Below, in pieces: positions 11,371-24,149 of a stretch of DNA of 64,000 bases. This DNA comes from Eumeta japonica (lineage: Eukaryota > Arthropoda > Insecta > Lepidoptera > Psychidae). The stretch is from NCBI GenBank assembly GCA_005406025.1, contig BGZK01000527.1, positions 62,001-126,000 on the forward strand. The letters are read 5' to 3'. Both the position numbers and the translations under genes were made by a program. The notes below the pieces were generated by a model that worked only from the letters and a program-made list of their open reading frames with translations, did no database searches and had not been told where the DNA came from. Numbering within the stretch: the first letter of the stretch is position 1; every line of letters begins with the position of its first letter.

Positions 11371-11860
11371 TTATAATGTCACTGAGTAAATAAGACTCTT
11401 CTTTCAATAAATCTTCTACCAAACTTACGATTCTTTTAATGTAGCATACCCTGAGTTAATATAACAATGAAATTTATAAAAATAGATTTATCTACTTGTT
11501 ACCTACTAACTACATTATCAGTTGGTATACAATTTGTATATAACAATATTCTGAAATATCTCATCAATCATAATTTTGTAAGAGGTGGTTACATGCTTAC
11601 ATCGGTTATTTACATAAAAAAATTAATCGTCTTCCAGTCAATTTTGTAAAAGTAGATATTAACCGGGTATTATTATTACTTTTTAAACATAGAACAGATC
11701 CAGAAATGAACTCGATTCGTGTATAAAAAAAATTAAACCTAATTGCAAACGCAAACAGAAACGTGATTGATAATAGTGCAAGTGCAAGCATAACGAACAA
11801 AACGGGCAATGCATCTCTATACATTTCCTGTTTCGTTTGAAGCCTCTAAAGGGAAGAATC
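11370..11860. other. AT-rich stretch, nothing recognised
   Basis: AT-rich sequence with short random open frames on both strands. No repeat or motif identified. Confidence 0.5.
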
Positions 11861-12360
11861 AAAAAGCGTACGCCGTTCGGACGCCGCAACAGTCGAGTCA
11901 ATCTCATCCCCGTTTCAGAAGAAAAACAGAGATACAGAAGCGCGCAAGAGACGAAGAGAGGTCGGCTGTCATGCCGCCGCAGCCCGAATGCGGCCCTCGC
12001 CTAATTTACAGCGCTCCCATCCGCGCCCATAACAATATATTAAGATAATTAAACGGCTCTTTACATTCTTTAACACGTCGTTTTTTGTAAACGCCCGCGG
12101 GCCGAAAGCGACCGACCAATACTGACTGGTTTTTGATGTTGATATACTTTTTTTTTTACCTTTTCGCCTTTTTTGTGGAAACCACAACAAATAGTTTTAG
12201 GGCGGTTTTTTGTGACGCCGACGGCGCGAGTTTTATTCACGCGTGTGACGCCGCGTCCGCAATAGGCCCGTCCCTCTCTGGCGTCCGGAGCCCGCGACCC
12301 GCTGGCCGACTCGCGTGACCGTTTTTCTCGGTGAGTAACCCGGCGGAGGCTGGCGTTAGT
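11860..12360. promoter_or_regulatory. GC-rich island cluster
   Basis: Mixed GC-rich and AT words (ATATATTAAGATAATTAAACGG near 12035, GCGAGTTTTATTCACGCG near 12226). Short open frames in several phases carry no domain. Candidate regulatory DNA in hh intron 1. Confidence 0.28.
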
Positions 12361-13690
12361 GGAGAATGTTACTGACTAAAAATTACAGGTTCATAGAAAG
12401 GGTCTATTAGCGAAATTGTTATATGGCTCGACGATAATAATTATTTGGAAGATTACAAAAAATGCGTAGTGAAGGAAAGATCGATTGACAGTTCTTAATT
12501 TTGAAGCAAAAAATGAATCAATCGACTATCGATTCAATAGAAAAAAAGTTGTGTTCATAAAGATAATTCTTGAGCTGCTAAACTTTAGAACGATGCTATC
12601 TACAATGATTATCTCGTTTTTTTTTTCCTTTCCTCTAAACCCTAAGACTAACAAAGATACAAACTCAACAGTGAATGCAGTGAAATAAGTGAATCAAAGA
12701 CAAATTCAAAGGCGTAAATTACAATAAGTACGACCTTTCTCAATCAATAATTTAAAAATAAAAGGTCGTTATTAGACATTCGGACTGAACGAATCACACG
12801 CCGGGGCGAACATCACGAGCGGCGTCCATTTTGTTTATTGACGGTGCGGCCAGTTATGGAAACCGCAAGTGTGAATCATTTGGGTGTGCGCCATCTTCTT
12901 TCTTTTTTTTTTCGTAGACTTCGTCTCGGTCCCGAAACTATATTGATTTTTTTATAGCCGTTTTATAATTCTAAATTGCAGGTCGCCCGTACAAGGTGTG
13001 CCGCGAAGCAATCCTTTCGTATACCTGCAAATATTTAAATAGTTTATCGATAGTAACGACCTTGTTATTATAATAATTATATTGGGGATAACCCGAACAG
13101 CTACACGGATCAAATTCGACTTCCGCCGTCAGAGCGTGAGGACATTGATCTTCAACCTGACTTGTTCGGATATTCCAACAGAAGATATATTTATTGAAAA
13201 ATTTTTAAAATTAAATATTTATATTAAAAAAATACAACCCAAATAATCCAATATAGTGTACATCATAAGTAGATGTATACAAACTGAAGTTCGTGTCATT
13301 TATTTCGTTTTTGACTCGAGGGAAAATAAATGGAGTTTAAATTTCCTGATTAAATTTCCATAAAATAACGTAAATATTATATATATTATACTTGGAAATT
13401 ACTTTGATAGGATAACATTTTCAATAAATTTTATTTTGTTTGTCTACAGCAAAGTGTCATTAGCAAACGCTGTACCAATTTTTAATCGTGTTGTTTCATT
13501 ATAAGTACCATCGAAACAATACTCTCGTGCGTAAGTCGAAAATTAAAGGTCAATTATTTGGTTAAAAATTAATGTAACTTAAAGAAAATAACTTACATTT
13601 TCTGTTCAATGTATGATTTAATTAATCTAATATGGATGCAGTATAAAAGAACATGAAATTAGAATAAGATGGTGGACGTATAGCCCTTCC
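12360..13690. other. AT-rich stretch with a small GC-rich patch
   Basis: Mostly AT-rich sequence without coding evidence. A small GC-richer patch at 12780-12910 (ACACGCCGGGGCGAAC, GACGGTGCGGCCAG) may be a short constrained element. On the minus strand TTTGCAG|GTATAC near 13024 resembles, but does not match, a ratchet site. Confidence 0.45.
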
Positions 13691-13696
13691 ATAATG

Positions 13697-14250
13697 TGTA
13701 TGGAGTGTCTTTGAGAGACAGATATAAAAACGGTAATGGGAGAGAATAGTGTGTATTGAAAGAACATACATATCTAGAATAAAATAAGGACGTTGAGGTA
13801 ATTTAGCAATCTACGCGAGACGAATAATAGTAGATTAATAATGGAAATTTATAATGCTAATATGTATAAATTGAAAAGTGGGCAAGGAGTGTCTTAAAAA
13901 CTCCAGTGCAGACTAAATTGTTATACAAAATTAAAGACCGTCGAATTATATAAAAAGAAAATAAGCTATTGATGAAATTAAATATCACGAAATTAAAAGG
14001 CATGTATAAACCCATACGTACCAAGGAGAGGTCTGTGATTTGTGCCTAATTTTCTAAGAATATAGTAAAGTTTAAAACCGAAAAGTTTGATAAGGGTCGC
14101 TCAATTTCCCAACAAAACCGGCAAATTTGAATGAAACGATTGATGCATATCAGCGAAGCAAAAGAGATATGCAAATATCACCTCATAAGTAAATCTAAAT
14201 TCTCTTTTTACCATTCTGGGAAATAGGCGTGAGTTTATATTGTTATTGAA
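13697..14250 (+). mobile_element. degenerate LINE 3' end (reverse transcriptase C-terminus)
   Basis: A fragment near 13700 translates as YGVSLRDRYKNGN, resembling the region just before the C-terminal GMLRWFGH block of an RTE-like endonuclease/reverse transcriptase. A second fragment at 14150-14245 (AGCGAAGCAAAAGAGATATGC, and later ATAGGCGTGAGTTTATATTG) aligns with the better preserved copy at 60771-61097. The middle is diverged or interrupted by unrelated AT-rich sequence. Stops and frameshifts are numerous, so it is a dead copy. Confidence 0.6.
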
Positions 14251-14394
14251 AAGGTTTATCTAATGCATTAAATGTTTGTCTATGATAGGATAAAATAAAC
14301 GATGATAGCGAATATAAATTGACAAATGTCTAAAATTAACGCGAGTGAGCTTTTTAAATGTTGCAGTTGAAACGATAGTAATATAGATTAACAT

Positions 14395-14850
14395 TCGACC
14401 CGCTACCCAAAGTCCAACTCTACGAGAACTGTATCGTCGCAGCAGTTAGTAGCTGGAACATAGCGGCTTCCACGACTCATTATGCTCAGTGGGCGAGTAA
14501 ATACGGCACAAATATTTGTGTACACGTGTCGTGGTGGCGGGCCTGTTGTCGGACACGTCATAAATATGCATCGGCGGGCCCTTCGGCCGCTCAAAGCCGT
14601 TTGATGTTTGTCCACGAAAAATATCACCCTTTGTTGTCTTAATGCGGCTGTCGTCGACGGCGACACGTCAAACAAGCGCCCATCGCTCGCACTCCCGATG
14701 ACCCGTATTATGATCGAGCGCCTCGGCCCGGGTGCTGCGCGCCGGGATCGTACCCGGCTGAAAATCGAAGGTGTCGCGTAGTTCTAGGCGAGAGCGTTTC
14801 GAGTCGGCGAGGCGAGTGAGGAGAGCGTTTACAATTATCTGGGTTAACTT
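14395..14850. promoter_or_regulatory. GC-rich island
   Basis: A CpG-rich block with TCATAAATATGCATCGGCGG near 14560 and repeated GGCGAG words near 14810. The 90-codon minus-strand open frame across it has no domain. Candidate regulatory DNA. Confidence 0.28.
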
Positions 14851-15489
14851 GAACCGAACTAAATAACCACATTCAGTAAAGTAAGGACTCCAGAACCCTC
14901 GATTGTAGAAGAAAGTTTAATAGCCGTGCGACGCGATGTAGTATTGCGCAAGTACGTTTGGTTGAAAATGTGATTTCATTATTTAAAAATGAAAAGAAAA
15001 GTTAATATTCATATACAAAATTTTGTGGTAAAGTCGGCACTAATAAAGCAATAATCAGAAGATCGATTTTTGTTAATTTAATTTGGAGTAGAAAATTTAA
15101 AGAACAAATATGTATGTCTTTATAGAAAATTCAAGTAGAAAATACTGTATACCTTATCAAAAATAGCGAATCTCAAATACGAAGGGTGTTTGGTCATTTT
15201 AAAGTCACAATGAGGTACAAATTCTTTGGAACCAAAAAAGTCACACACTGGCTGGTAAAGCTGGAATATTGATTAGATTTCAAGAAAGAAAATTTGAATT
15301 TTTTTTTAATGGAAGTCTTTTGTTTGCAGTCTGTTGTAGCGAGTTATTGAAAATAGAAAAAAAAAGAAATGCACACGGTTGTCAAATACAATACAACTCA
15401 CGAAACCTTGCCGCTCTGAATTATCTGCGATTGATATAATGCGCAGGTTCAACACTCCTCGACTCTTCCTTCTTCTCCCCTGCGTGCCA

Positions 15490-16230
15490 ATTTTACCCCA
15501 TTGCGATGCTTTTGTGACTTATTTCACAGCGTTAATCAAGACCAACAAGATGCTTTAAGAGCGAACACTCCACCGTATTCTAGAGTCGCCCGTTGGTTCG
15601 CCGAATTTAAACGTGCAATAATGTTCACCCAAGATGACCTCCCGGGTCGCCCAACAATCGGTAGTGACCGAAGAAACGGTAAGAAAAGTCTAAAAATTTG
15701 TCGGTCGATTATAAAAATTGGCTATACAAATAGAGGAAAAAAAAATTTTGACTGGTAGCGAGTAGCATAGCATTTTACACGAAATTTTGGATATGAACAA
15801 GTATCTGTACGCCGAGTCCCCAGGATGCTTACCGATGCATAAAAACAAACAAAAGGCAGTACATTTCTCAAACTTCTTTGAAACTGTTACAAGTTTTTTT
15901 TCAAGATAGTTTTTTAGCCCGGTTTACAACCATGGATGAAATATGGCTTCACCATAAGATCCAGAAACAAAATTACAGCCTATGTCTTGGGAAGGACTAT
16001 AGTCTCCAACCTCTAAGGAATTTAAGATGAATCGTTCCGCAGGAATGGTCATGGGCTCTCTTTTCTGGGATAGGAAAAGAGACGTTCATGATAGAATATC
16101 TCGACAGTGCAGCTACTGTATGCAGAACAAATTAAAAAAATGCGTAAGAAAATTTGAAATAAACGACGATGCAAACTAGCAAAATTTTTTTGTTGCATCA
16201 AGATTTTTACAGTTTTTAGGAAAAGAGTAT
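15490..16230 (+). pseudogene. mariner transposase relic
   Basis: A Tc1/mariner-type transposase catalyses cut-and-paste DNA transposition with a DD34D triad. Here the second helix-turn-helix end reads RVARWFAEFKR (15580-15612), followed by a GRP motif, RRVPRMLT near 15810, then DEIWLHH (first catalytic D region) near 15940, an FSGIGKETFMIEYL block near 16060 (family form: VFWD.KG....DYL), and HQD near 16196. The segments lie in different frames with in-frame stops, so the copy is inactive. The C-terminus and clear terminal inverted repeats were not found. Confidence 0.8.
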
Positions 16231-16589
16231 GTACCATAGATTTAAGTGTACAAAAAAAACACATATAAATGAGATCAAGGCTATTGACAAGACCATTATC
16301 AAAAGATACATAGGTTATGGTCAATGAAATAGCAAATGACCAAAAATTTAGATAATCTAAGTTCAGTATAAATAACTTCTCATTTATCTTTACAAATGAA
16401 ACAAATAAATATCTGCAGATCGAGGTTACATTGTTTCTGTCTCATTTACCTTTAATACAATTTCAAAACAATAACGATCTCTTTTTATACAAACTACCCG
16501 TGCCCACACAAACAATAACGCAAACGGAACAATGATATTTGAAAACTCACATCGTGTTCCCTCACTGGATAAATACCTTAAAACCGATG

Positions 16590-16800
16590 AAGTGAAGCCT
16601 ATCAGTTTCCCATTAACTATTCGATTACAAGTGTATCTCGACATTGCAGCGGGCGAGCGGGCGAGCGGGTAGGTGGGTACATCGCACCCGGCGCGCGCGC
16701 CCGAAGCGCCCATAAGGCTTTCGCCTTTCACCCGCCTTTCACCCGCCGCCTAAAGTTTGAAACAGGACACTAAGCCCGTGCGCTCGCTGAGCGGACGTTA
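16590..16800. promoter_or_regulatory. short GC-rich island
   Basis: GC-rich block with GGCGAGCGGGCGAGCGGG and a duplicated CGCCTTTCACC segment (16727-16745). Flanks are AT-rich. Candidate regulatory DNA or a simple-repeat patch. Confidence 0.25.
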
Positions 16801-17905
16801 TAGTTACGATGTTATGTTGCCATTCACTCGTGTGGGGCTTGTCTTAGCGAAGCTCCTCGTGTTTTAAGATGCTTTATGATATTCAGCATTTCCTAATTAT
16901 AATGCGTATACGTTTCTAAAGTTAGTATTCGTAAAAAGATTTTATATATATACACATATTTCTTTTCTATAGAATTGCGAATATTCCATTAAAAAAATTG
17001 TTTTAGGAAAGAAATTATGAAATCGTTAGTGTTATGAAATAGTTGGAACAGTTGAATCGCGGTATTTTAAAAATGGTAGAATTACTATAACTATTGAATT
17101 GTTATTATCCTTATGGTTTTCTGTTTACTATATAGTTGGAGTAACATTGACACCGTATGTCTGTTTATATTTCTCAATTTAGTAGATGCACCGACGGTAA
17201 TCGATTACTTGATATCCAGTACCCAGTCCAGGGTATCGTGGAGACGCTGGGAACATAACACACAGATTTCGTCTTCCAAAAGCTGATATAGAATCGATCT
17301 TCGATTGTTGCATCGCCCACCTCTAAGCTACAATTTACAACGTAGCAACTAAAAACAGTTCTTTGAGAACAATTAACCTAAATATGTTTCATCCTATAAC
17401 ATTCATTACTTATAATTTTAAACCATTGGGATTCCTCAAACTACTAAACTGTCGGTCACCATAATTTGTACTTTATATACTTTATGTTATCGTGACTTTG
17501 TCGAATCCTATCCATGAAATTAATCCCGTTATTTTTTACAGTTTCTTTTATTTCATTCATAGATACAATATTTGATTACACTAAAAAAAAGAAACAAACA
17601 ACGAAGATCAAAAAATAAGAATATAGATTAAAAATTTCGATCAAGGGTTATATACACAAATCGAAGATCTTATTTTCCAAGCAGCTGCTGAATTTATGTT
17701 TGTGTACATATTTTCATACTTCATTATCATTCATCCTTAACTTGCGTTTACGTGAGTGTTCAGGTTTTGACTCATTTTCACATAACAACATTGGGTATCA
17801 CAGTAACGCGATGCATCAAGCGAATTAACTAATGGATACCATGAGAATATGCGTTTATGATACAATGTGTTTAGAAAATTATTATATTCTTCACTTACTC
17901 TAACT
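16800..17905. other. AT-rich stretch, nothing recognised
   Basis: No credible open frame, RNA gene or repeat recognised. Composition is typical of the intron background. Confidence 0.5.
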
Positions 17906-18260
17906 TACTGTAAGCCAATTCCCAATTACTCGCGGCCCTTGAAACCCGGCAACGGACCAGGTGCGTTTTCTATGACCATTCACGATTCGTTTGTACGCGA
18001 TTGTCGCACACCCCCGGGAGCGATCCGTTACCGATGTCTCCTATTGTAGGGCCGCATGCTTCGGGATTCGATCCTACAGGGAACGCGCTTATAGATTATT
18101 TATGTTGTGATCCACAGAACGTCCGAGGTCAATGGCGGAGTCAATGAGAGCGTGTCTATGGTTTGCTGCAAGTCATCGGGCGGCGTTTGGAATCTACGCC
18201 GCCTCTGCCGATCGCAGATAACACGGATCTCGTCTGGTTACCGTTAATTGTTCTGAAGAT
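17905..18260. promoter_or_regulatory. GC-rich island
   Basis: A GC-richer block (CACCCCCGGGAGCG, GGGCGGCGTTTGG) without domains. A tRNA B-box-like word (GGATTCGATCC near 18063) is present, but no tRNA fold or A box was found beside it. Confidence 0.22.
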
Positions 18261-18619
18261 TCGGTGTTTATATTTTATAAGTAGGTTCAAAACTGAAAAT
18301 CAATAAATTACAGCACGATGAATTGTATTCGTTAATCATCAATATGCCACTTGAATTTTATTCGTTTATAGAGTTTTCAATATATATGTACATATATTAA
18401 TCTAAATATTAAATTAGAAAAACGAGCTGCACATTGAATGTATAATTTACAAATGGAATACTACTTACTGATTCCAGTTTGAAATGGAATATGGAATTAT
18501 GGACATCATCTATTTAAACCCATCTCAATTTGATACTTTGATAGAGGCGAAAATTTTTATTTCAGTAATATGAAATCCACGAATGACCTGAAAGAATATT
18601 TGCATTTTACATTTTGAAT

Positions 18620-19260
18620 TTCCTGCCGCCACGAACCATCACCGGCTAGCGTTTGCTAGTTCGTGACGTCACTGGATACTGGACGACTGTCGGCCGCAAA
18701 CAAAACGTCTGCAATAATCGAGAGATGGAGTCTACGTTTACTGTATGATGGCATCACGTACAAATTCATCACGGCGGCAGCGACTATCGTTTCATAAGTA
18801 CACTATTATTTTTGTTTGTATCAATTATTATTAACATATGTATATTGTTTACGGCGACATTTTATCTTCTTTACGCATTATTAGTTTTTTTTTTTTCGCA
18901 TACGCAGCGAAATACCCTTAGCGTTTGTGAGTTTTAACAAACTGCCGAATTTTCGGACTCGACATTTTTATGCATAAATTATAATTAAAATCCTTTGTTT
19001 CTCTAGTAGTACCTATATCTGCTTAAATTTTAAATTAAATCTGTCGGGAAGCGCACGTACACAGCGATCGCTCGACGGGACCCGAGCGTTGACCCGTTTG
19101 TATAAAAAAAGCAACATATAATCATGTCAACGGTATAACGACATAGAGCAATTTGTTCGCTGAAAGCTCGCTCGACGCGGTAAAGGAACGTTAAACGTCG
19201 CGGCGGCGACACGCTGCGGGTCGACGACGCCGTCTAGCTGCAGGCGGACGACGTGCATCC
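18620..19260. promoter_or_regulatory. pair of GC-rich islands
   Basis: Two CpG-rich patches (18620-18780 and 19040-19260) flank an AT-rich middle. The first contains a perfect CRE palindrome TGACGTCA (18664-18671). One such octamer per 64 kb is expected by chance, so this is weak evidence alone. Confidence 0.25.
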
Positions 19261-19532
19261 TTAATTATATCAATTTACTAATGCGCCAACGCAACGCCGA
19301 GAATTATCGTAACACGCTTGGCCGGACTTGAAAACGGTTTGCCAAGTTGCAATTTTGATTCTATTAGCCGTCGATGCCTATCTATGTAAAATTAAATTGA
19401 TCCATGATCGACAGTCGATGTCGCAGATCGATAGATCTGATTGAGCTGTGGAATATAAATTCTTAATGCCCGCAGAGAGAACGACTATTTTCTTGGTTCT
19501 GAGAGGAACGAAATAAGTACATACTTACATAC

Positions 19533-22205
19533 AGAGGTGTCGGTTACGGTAATGGTAACAGTGTCGCGAGTTCAATGGTTTTTTCCCATCTCAAAACTGC
19601 CAACATGAATATGTATATATACATATATGTAGATACTTATATATGGTAACAGTGTAATGGTAATGAATGTGTATCTATATATAGATATTAAGTCCGGTAA
19701 TGGTAACAGTGTCAATGGATATTATGGGTGTCGTATACAATATATGTAGAACTTATATATAGAACGGCAATGGTAACAGTCCGAGTTCAATGGTTTTCCC
19801 ATATTATATGTGATATTATATATACATACGATATAAGGGGTACGGTTCCCCATATTAAAACTACCAACATGAATGTGTATCTATGTACGTACGTATACAA
19901 TATATGTAGATAGAGGTTACGGTAATGGTAACAGTGTCGCGAGTTCAATGGTTTTTCCCATATTAAAACTACCAACATGAATGTGTATCTATGTACGTAC
20001 GTATACAATATATGTAGATACTTATATATAGAGGTGTCGGTTACGGTAATGGTAACAGTGTCGCGAGTTCAATGATTTTTCCTATCTTAAAACTACCAAC
20101 ATGAATGTGTATCTATGTACGTACGTATACAATATATGTAGATACTTATATATAGAGGTGTCGGTTACGGTAATGGTAACAGTGTAGCGAGTTCAATGAT
20201 TTTTCCTATCTTAAAACTACCAACATGAATGTGTATCTATGTACGTACGTATACAATATATGTAGATACTTATATACAGAGGTGTCGGTTATGGTAATGG
20301 TAACAGTGTAGCGAGTTCAATGATTTTTCCTATCTTAAAACTACCAACATGAATGTGTATCTATGTACGTACGTATACAATATATGTAGATACTTATATA
20401 CAGAGGTGTCGGTTATGGTAATGGTAACAGTGTAGCGAGTTCAATGATTTTTCCTATCTTAAAACTGCCAACATGAATGTGTATCTATGTACGTACGTAT
20501 ACAATATATGTAGATACTTATATATAGAGGTGTCGGTTACGGTAATGGTAACAGTGTAGCGAGTTCAATGATTTTTCCTATCTTAAAACCAACATGAATG
20601 TGTATCTATGTACGTACGTATACAATATATGTAGATAATTATATATAGAGGTGTCGGTTACGGTAATGGTAACAGTGTAGCGAGTTCAATGATTTTTCCT
20701 ATCTTAAAACTACCAACATGAATGTGTATCTATGTACGTATACAATATATGTAGATACTTATATACAGAGGTGTCGGTTATGGTAATGGTAACAGTGTAG
20801 CGAGTTCAATGATTTTTCCTATCTTAAAACTGCCAACATGAATGTGTATCTATGTACGTACGTATACAATATATGTAGATACTTATATATAGAGGTGTCG
20901 GTTACGGTAATGGTAACAGTGTAGCGAGTTCAATGATTTTTCCTATCTTAAAACTACCAACATGAATGTGTATCTATGTACGTACGTATACAATATATGT
21001 AGATACTTATATACAGAGGTGTCGGTTATGGTAATGGTAACAGTGTAGCGAGTTCAATGATTTTTCCTATCTTAAAACTACCAACATGAATGTGTATCTA
21101 TGTACGTACGTATACAATATATGTAGATACTTATATACAGAGGTGTCGGTTATGGTAATGGTAACAGTGTAGCGAGTTCAATGATTTTTCCTATCTTAAA
21201 ACTGCCAACATGAATGTGTATCTATGTACGTACGTATACAATATATGTAGATACTTATATATAGAGGTGTCGGTTACGGTAATGGTAACAGTGTAGCGAG
21301 TTCAATGATTTTTCCTATCTTAAAACTACCAACATGAATGTGTATCTATGTAAGTACGTATACAATATATGTAGATACTTATATACAGAGGTGTCGGTTA
21401 TGGTAATGGTAACAGTGTAGCGAGTTCAATGATTTTCCTATCTTAAAACTACCAACATGAATGTGTATCTATGTACGTACGTATACAATATATGTAGATA
21501 CTTATATATAGAGGTGTCGGTTACGGTAATGGTAACAGTGTAGCGAGTTCAATGATTTTTCCTATCTTAAAACTACCAACATGAATGTGTATCTATGTAC
21601 GTACGTATACAATATATGTAGATACTTATATATAGAGGTGTCGGTTACGGTAATGGTAACAGTGTAGCGAGTTCAATGATTTTTCCTATCTTAAAACTAC
21701 CAACATGAATGTGTATCTATGTACGTACGTATACAATATATGTAGATACTTATATACAGAGGTGTCGGTTATGGTAATGGTAACAGTGTAGCGAGTTCAA
21801 TGATTTTTCCTATCTTAAAACTGCCAACATGAATGTGTATCTATGTACGTACGTATACAATATATGTAGATACTTATATATAGAGGTGTCGGTTATGGTA
21901 ATGGTAACAGTGTAGCGAGTTCAATGATTTTTCCTATCTTAAAACTGCCAACATGAATGTGTATCTATGTACGTACGTATACAATATATGTAGATACTTA
22001 TATATAGAGGTGTCGGTTATGGTAATGGTAACAGTGTAGCGAGTTCAATGATTTTTCCTATCTTAAAACTGCCAACATGAATGTGTATCTATGTACGTAC
22101 GTATACAATATATGTAGATACTTATATATAGAGGTGTCGGTTACGGTAATAGTAACAGTGTCGCGACTTCAATGGTTTTTCCCATCTCAAAAATGCCCAA
22201 CACGT
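19533..22205. repeat. minisatellite array, 124-bp unit
   Basis: Seventeen full units start with GAGGTGTCGG at 20031, 20155, 20279, 20403, 20527, 20648, 20768, 20892, 21016, 21140, 21264, 21388, 21511, 21635, 21759, 21883 and 22007. A partial unit begins at 22131, and irregular, partly deleted units occupy 19533-20030. Spacing is 124 bp except three short units (121, 120, 123). Each unit carries GGTAATGGTAACAGTGT, a palindromic TACGTACGTA core and TATATGTAGATACTTATATA. The unit is not a multiple of three and has no coding frame through the array. Variant sites define subtypes that recur in order. Confidence 0.97.
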
Positions 22206-22230
22206 ATAAAGAAGTTTTAATTTCAAAAAT

Positions 22231-22395
22231 GGTAACAAAATTATGTGAAAAATCATCCAATCAAATATGTATGAAAAACATTTGCAGTCGGAGGCAAGAA
22301 AGAGCCCTCACACAAAGAAAAACATTAGTCCGATGCCTCCGACTGCAAATGTTTGTCACATTTGATTGAATGATTTTTTACATGACCTTGTTCCC
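22231..22395. repeat. long imperfect hairpin next to the minisatellite
   Basis: Inner arms at 22276-22295 and 22334-22353 are a perfect 20-bp inverted repeat (AACATTTGCAGTCGGAGGCA) around a 38-base loop. Pairing continues outward with mismatches (AAAATCATCCAATCAAAT against its inverse) to about 22231 and 22395. It could be a MITE-like element or a foldback. A small-RNA precursor is possible but the arms are longer than usual. Confidence 0.8.
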
Positions 22396-22399
22396 CTCT

Positions 22400-22870
22400 T
22401 TTCAAAGAAAACGTTGGAGAATTGATTATAGTAATATGAGTCGTCGAAGTGGTTGTTAGATGTTGATAATCATTTCAGTTTATTACCATATGCAATGTCA
22501 AATTACTTCTGAACACATAAGTTGCCCATATGTTATACAAAAAATTCGCCATTTTATTTTTTTATGTATGTAATATATACAGTGACACTTGTGCCACCAA
22601 AACAAATCTAAAGACGCATAGCTTATCGAAATCGGTTAATATGTTTAGCAGCTTCGTTGCCTCATAGCTACTAAACAAAGAAACGGACAGACATACAAAC
22701 ACTTCAAACACAGAACCTTCTTTTTTTGCTTTGCTGTAATTGGACACAGAAATAAGCAGAATCGCTTTTATAATACGCTAATTTAAAACCGGTCAAGTGT
22801 GAATCTAACTCGCACACTGTACGGCTTCGGCCCCATGCTACCTTATAATACTGCACACTAAATACTTTTC
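22400..22870 (+). mobile_element. lepidopteran repeat debris, including an ACCGGTCAAG start
   Basis: A segment at 22620-22710 (ATCGAAATCGGTTAATATG, ACGGACAGACATACAAAC) resembles the 3' region of RTE-like non-LTR elements. At 22787 the words AAAACCGGTCAAGTG and ACTCGCACACTG mark the start of a repeat type I recognise from moth and butterfly genomes. Both are diverged fragments. Confidence 0.45.
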
Positions 22871-23700
22871 AAAAACCGTTAATGAGAAATAAGAATCAAA
22901 TACATTTTTTTTGAAAAAAATTAAAATGGCCTTCAAAATTGATTTAAATATTTTTTAAACGGTTTTCAAAAACAACTAATTAATCGTTTTTGGAATCAAT
23001 CCCAACTAAGGGAAGGCACAAAACATAAATATGAAACCTTAAATGATAAGTCGAAAAAAGATCTTCTAAGGAGTCATAACTGCGTTTGATTTATCTTTAG
23101 CTTGAACCGACTCCAAAAACAAGTAATTAATTGTGTTTGTAGCGTGCTTAAAATATTATTTAAATTGGGTTTTGAACAGTTTTTTTTTTAATTCATTTTA
23201 TTTCACATTTTCTAGTTATCAAGTAATTATTACTTAATAGTTTATTTAGCAACTTTACCGGCGGATTAAGCTCACGGTTAATAAAATCGGCCAGGCATCC
23301 CCTTTACTTTTGTACGAAGCATGTGGGAAAGCAATTCCTATCCTGAATTTATTGCCCACTGGTAGTCATTCCAGGGTCTTTACATTCTTAGTTGATATAC
23401 GACTACCTCATTACTCTTATTCAGGCTATTAAATTATACCTATTGTTTATAATATAAAAGCTCTACAATTCATACAGATTACATTTCAATTCCTTCCACA
23501 TTATATTAATTCACTTTGTTTGTACTGTTGTCGCTAAGAGTGATGTGTTCCTGCTATAAGATTGCAACGTTGGAATTATATAAATGAATGAAAATATGTC
23601 TATAGATTAATAAGTAATCAAATTTAATTCTGTGGGTTTTACTAATAGCGATTAAAAGAGTTGTTTTTCTGGCGACAAATCGCAGAACTATCGCTTAAAT
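22870..23700. other. AT-rich stretch, probably old repeat sequence
   Basis: AT-rich sequence with repeated CGTTTTTGGAATC-like words and no coding evidence. Its position between recognisable repeats suggests repeat debris, but I cannot assign it. Confidence 0.4.
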
Positions 23701-23702
23701 CC

Positions 23703-24025
23703 TAATCGTTAAAGAATGCTGCGGCTTCCATCATCAGCATGATTGATAACTACCATACGCAAAAACTTGAAGAACTAAAAAAAGGATTCAAGCACACGAC
23801 GTGTGCCTCCAATATTTTAAGGTTTTTCTAGATTTTCCTGGGATCCGATAATTAGATACTGACCCGGTAACTATAGGACTATCACGAGAGTATATATCCT
23901 TTCAAACAAAAAAAAGAACTTGTAATCCGTCCATAATTGATGAAATTATCGCTGGACGTACATAAAAATACGTATAAACGAAAATAGAACCCCCTCCTTT
24001 TTTTGAAATCTGTTAAAAATTAAGA
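23703..24025 (+). mobile_element. interspersed repeat, copy 1 (second copy at 55374)
   Basis: Aligns in order with 55374-55690: CGTTAA(A/G)GA(A/G)TGCTG(C/T)GGCTTCC, CTTTCAAACAAAAAAA, and a closing segment with TGA(T/C)GAA and ATCGCTG. The closing CCTCCTTTTTTTGAA is typical of a repeat I recall from Lepidoptera. Strongly diverged from copy 2, so old. Confidence 0.6.
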
Positions 24026-24088
24026 TTGAACAAAAAATGACTAAAATGCACGTTCATTGCCATACATGAAACGTGTTTTTTCGTCGTT

Positions 24089-24113
24089 AAATATATATAT
24101 ATATATATATATA
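24089..24113. repeat. (AT)n microsatellite
   Basis: About twelve uninterrupted AT dinucleotides between two interspersed repeat copies. Confidence 0.95.
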
Positions 24114-24149
24114 ATAGAGTCCCCATGGACTCTCTTATAGTGTGTGAAA

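Noticed and set aside
19533..22205. Regular repeat array resembling CRISPR spacing
   Set aside because: The whole 124-bp unit is repeated with no unique spacers, in a eukaryotic intron. It is a minisatellite.
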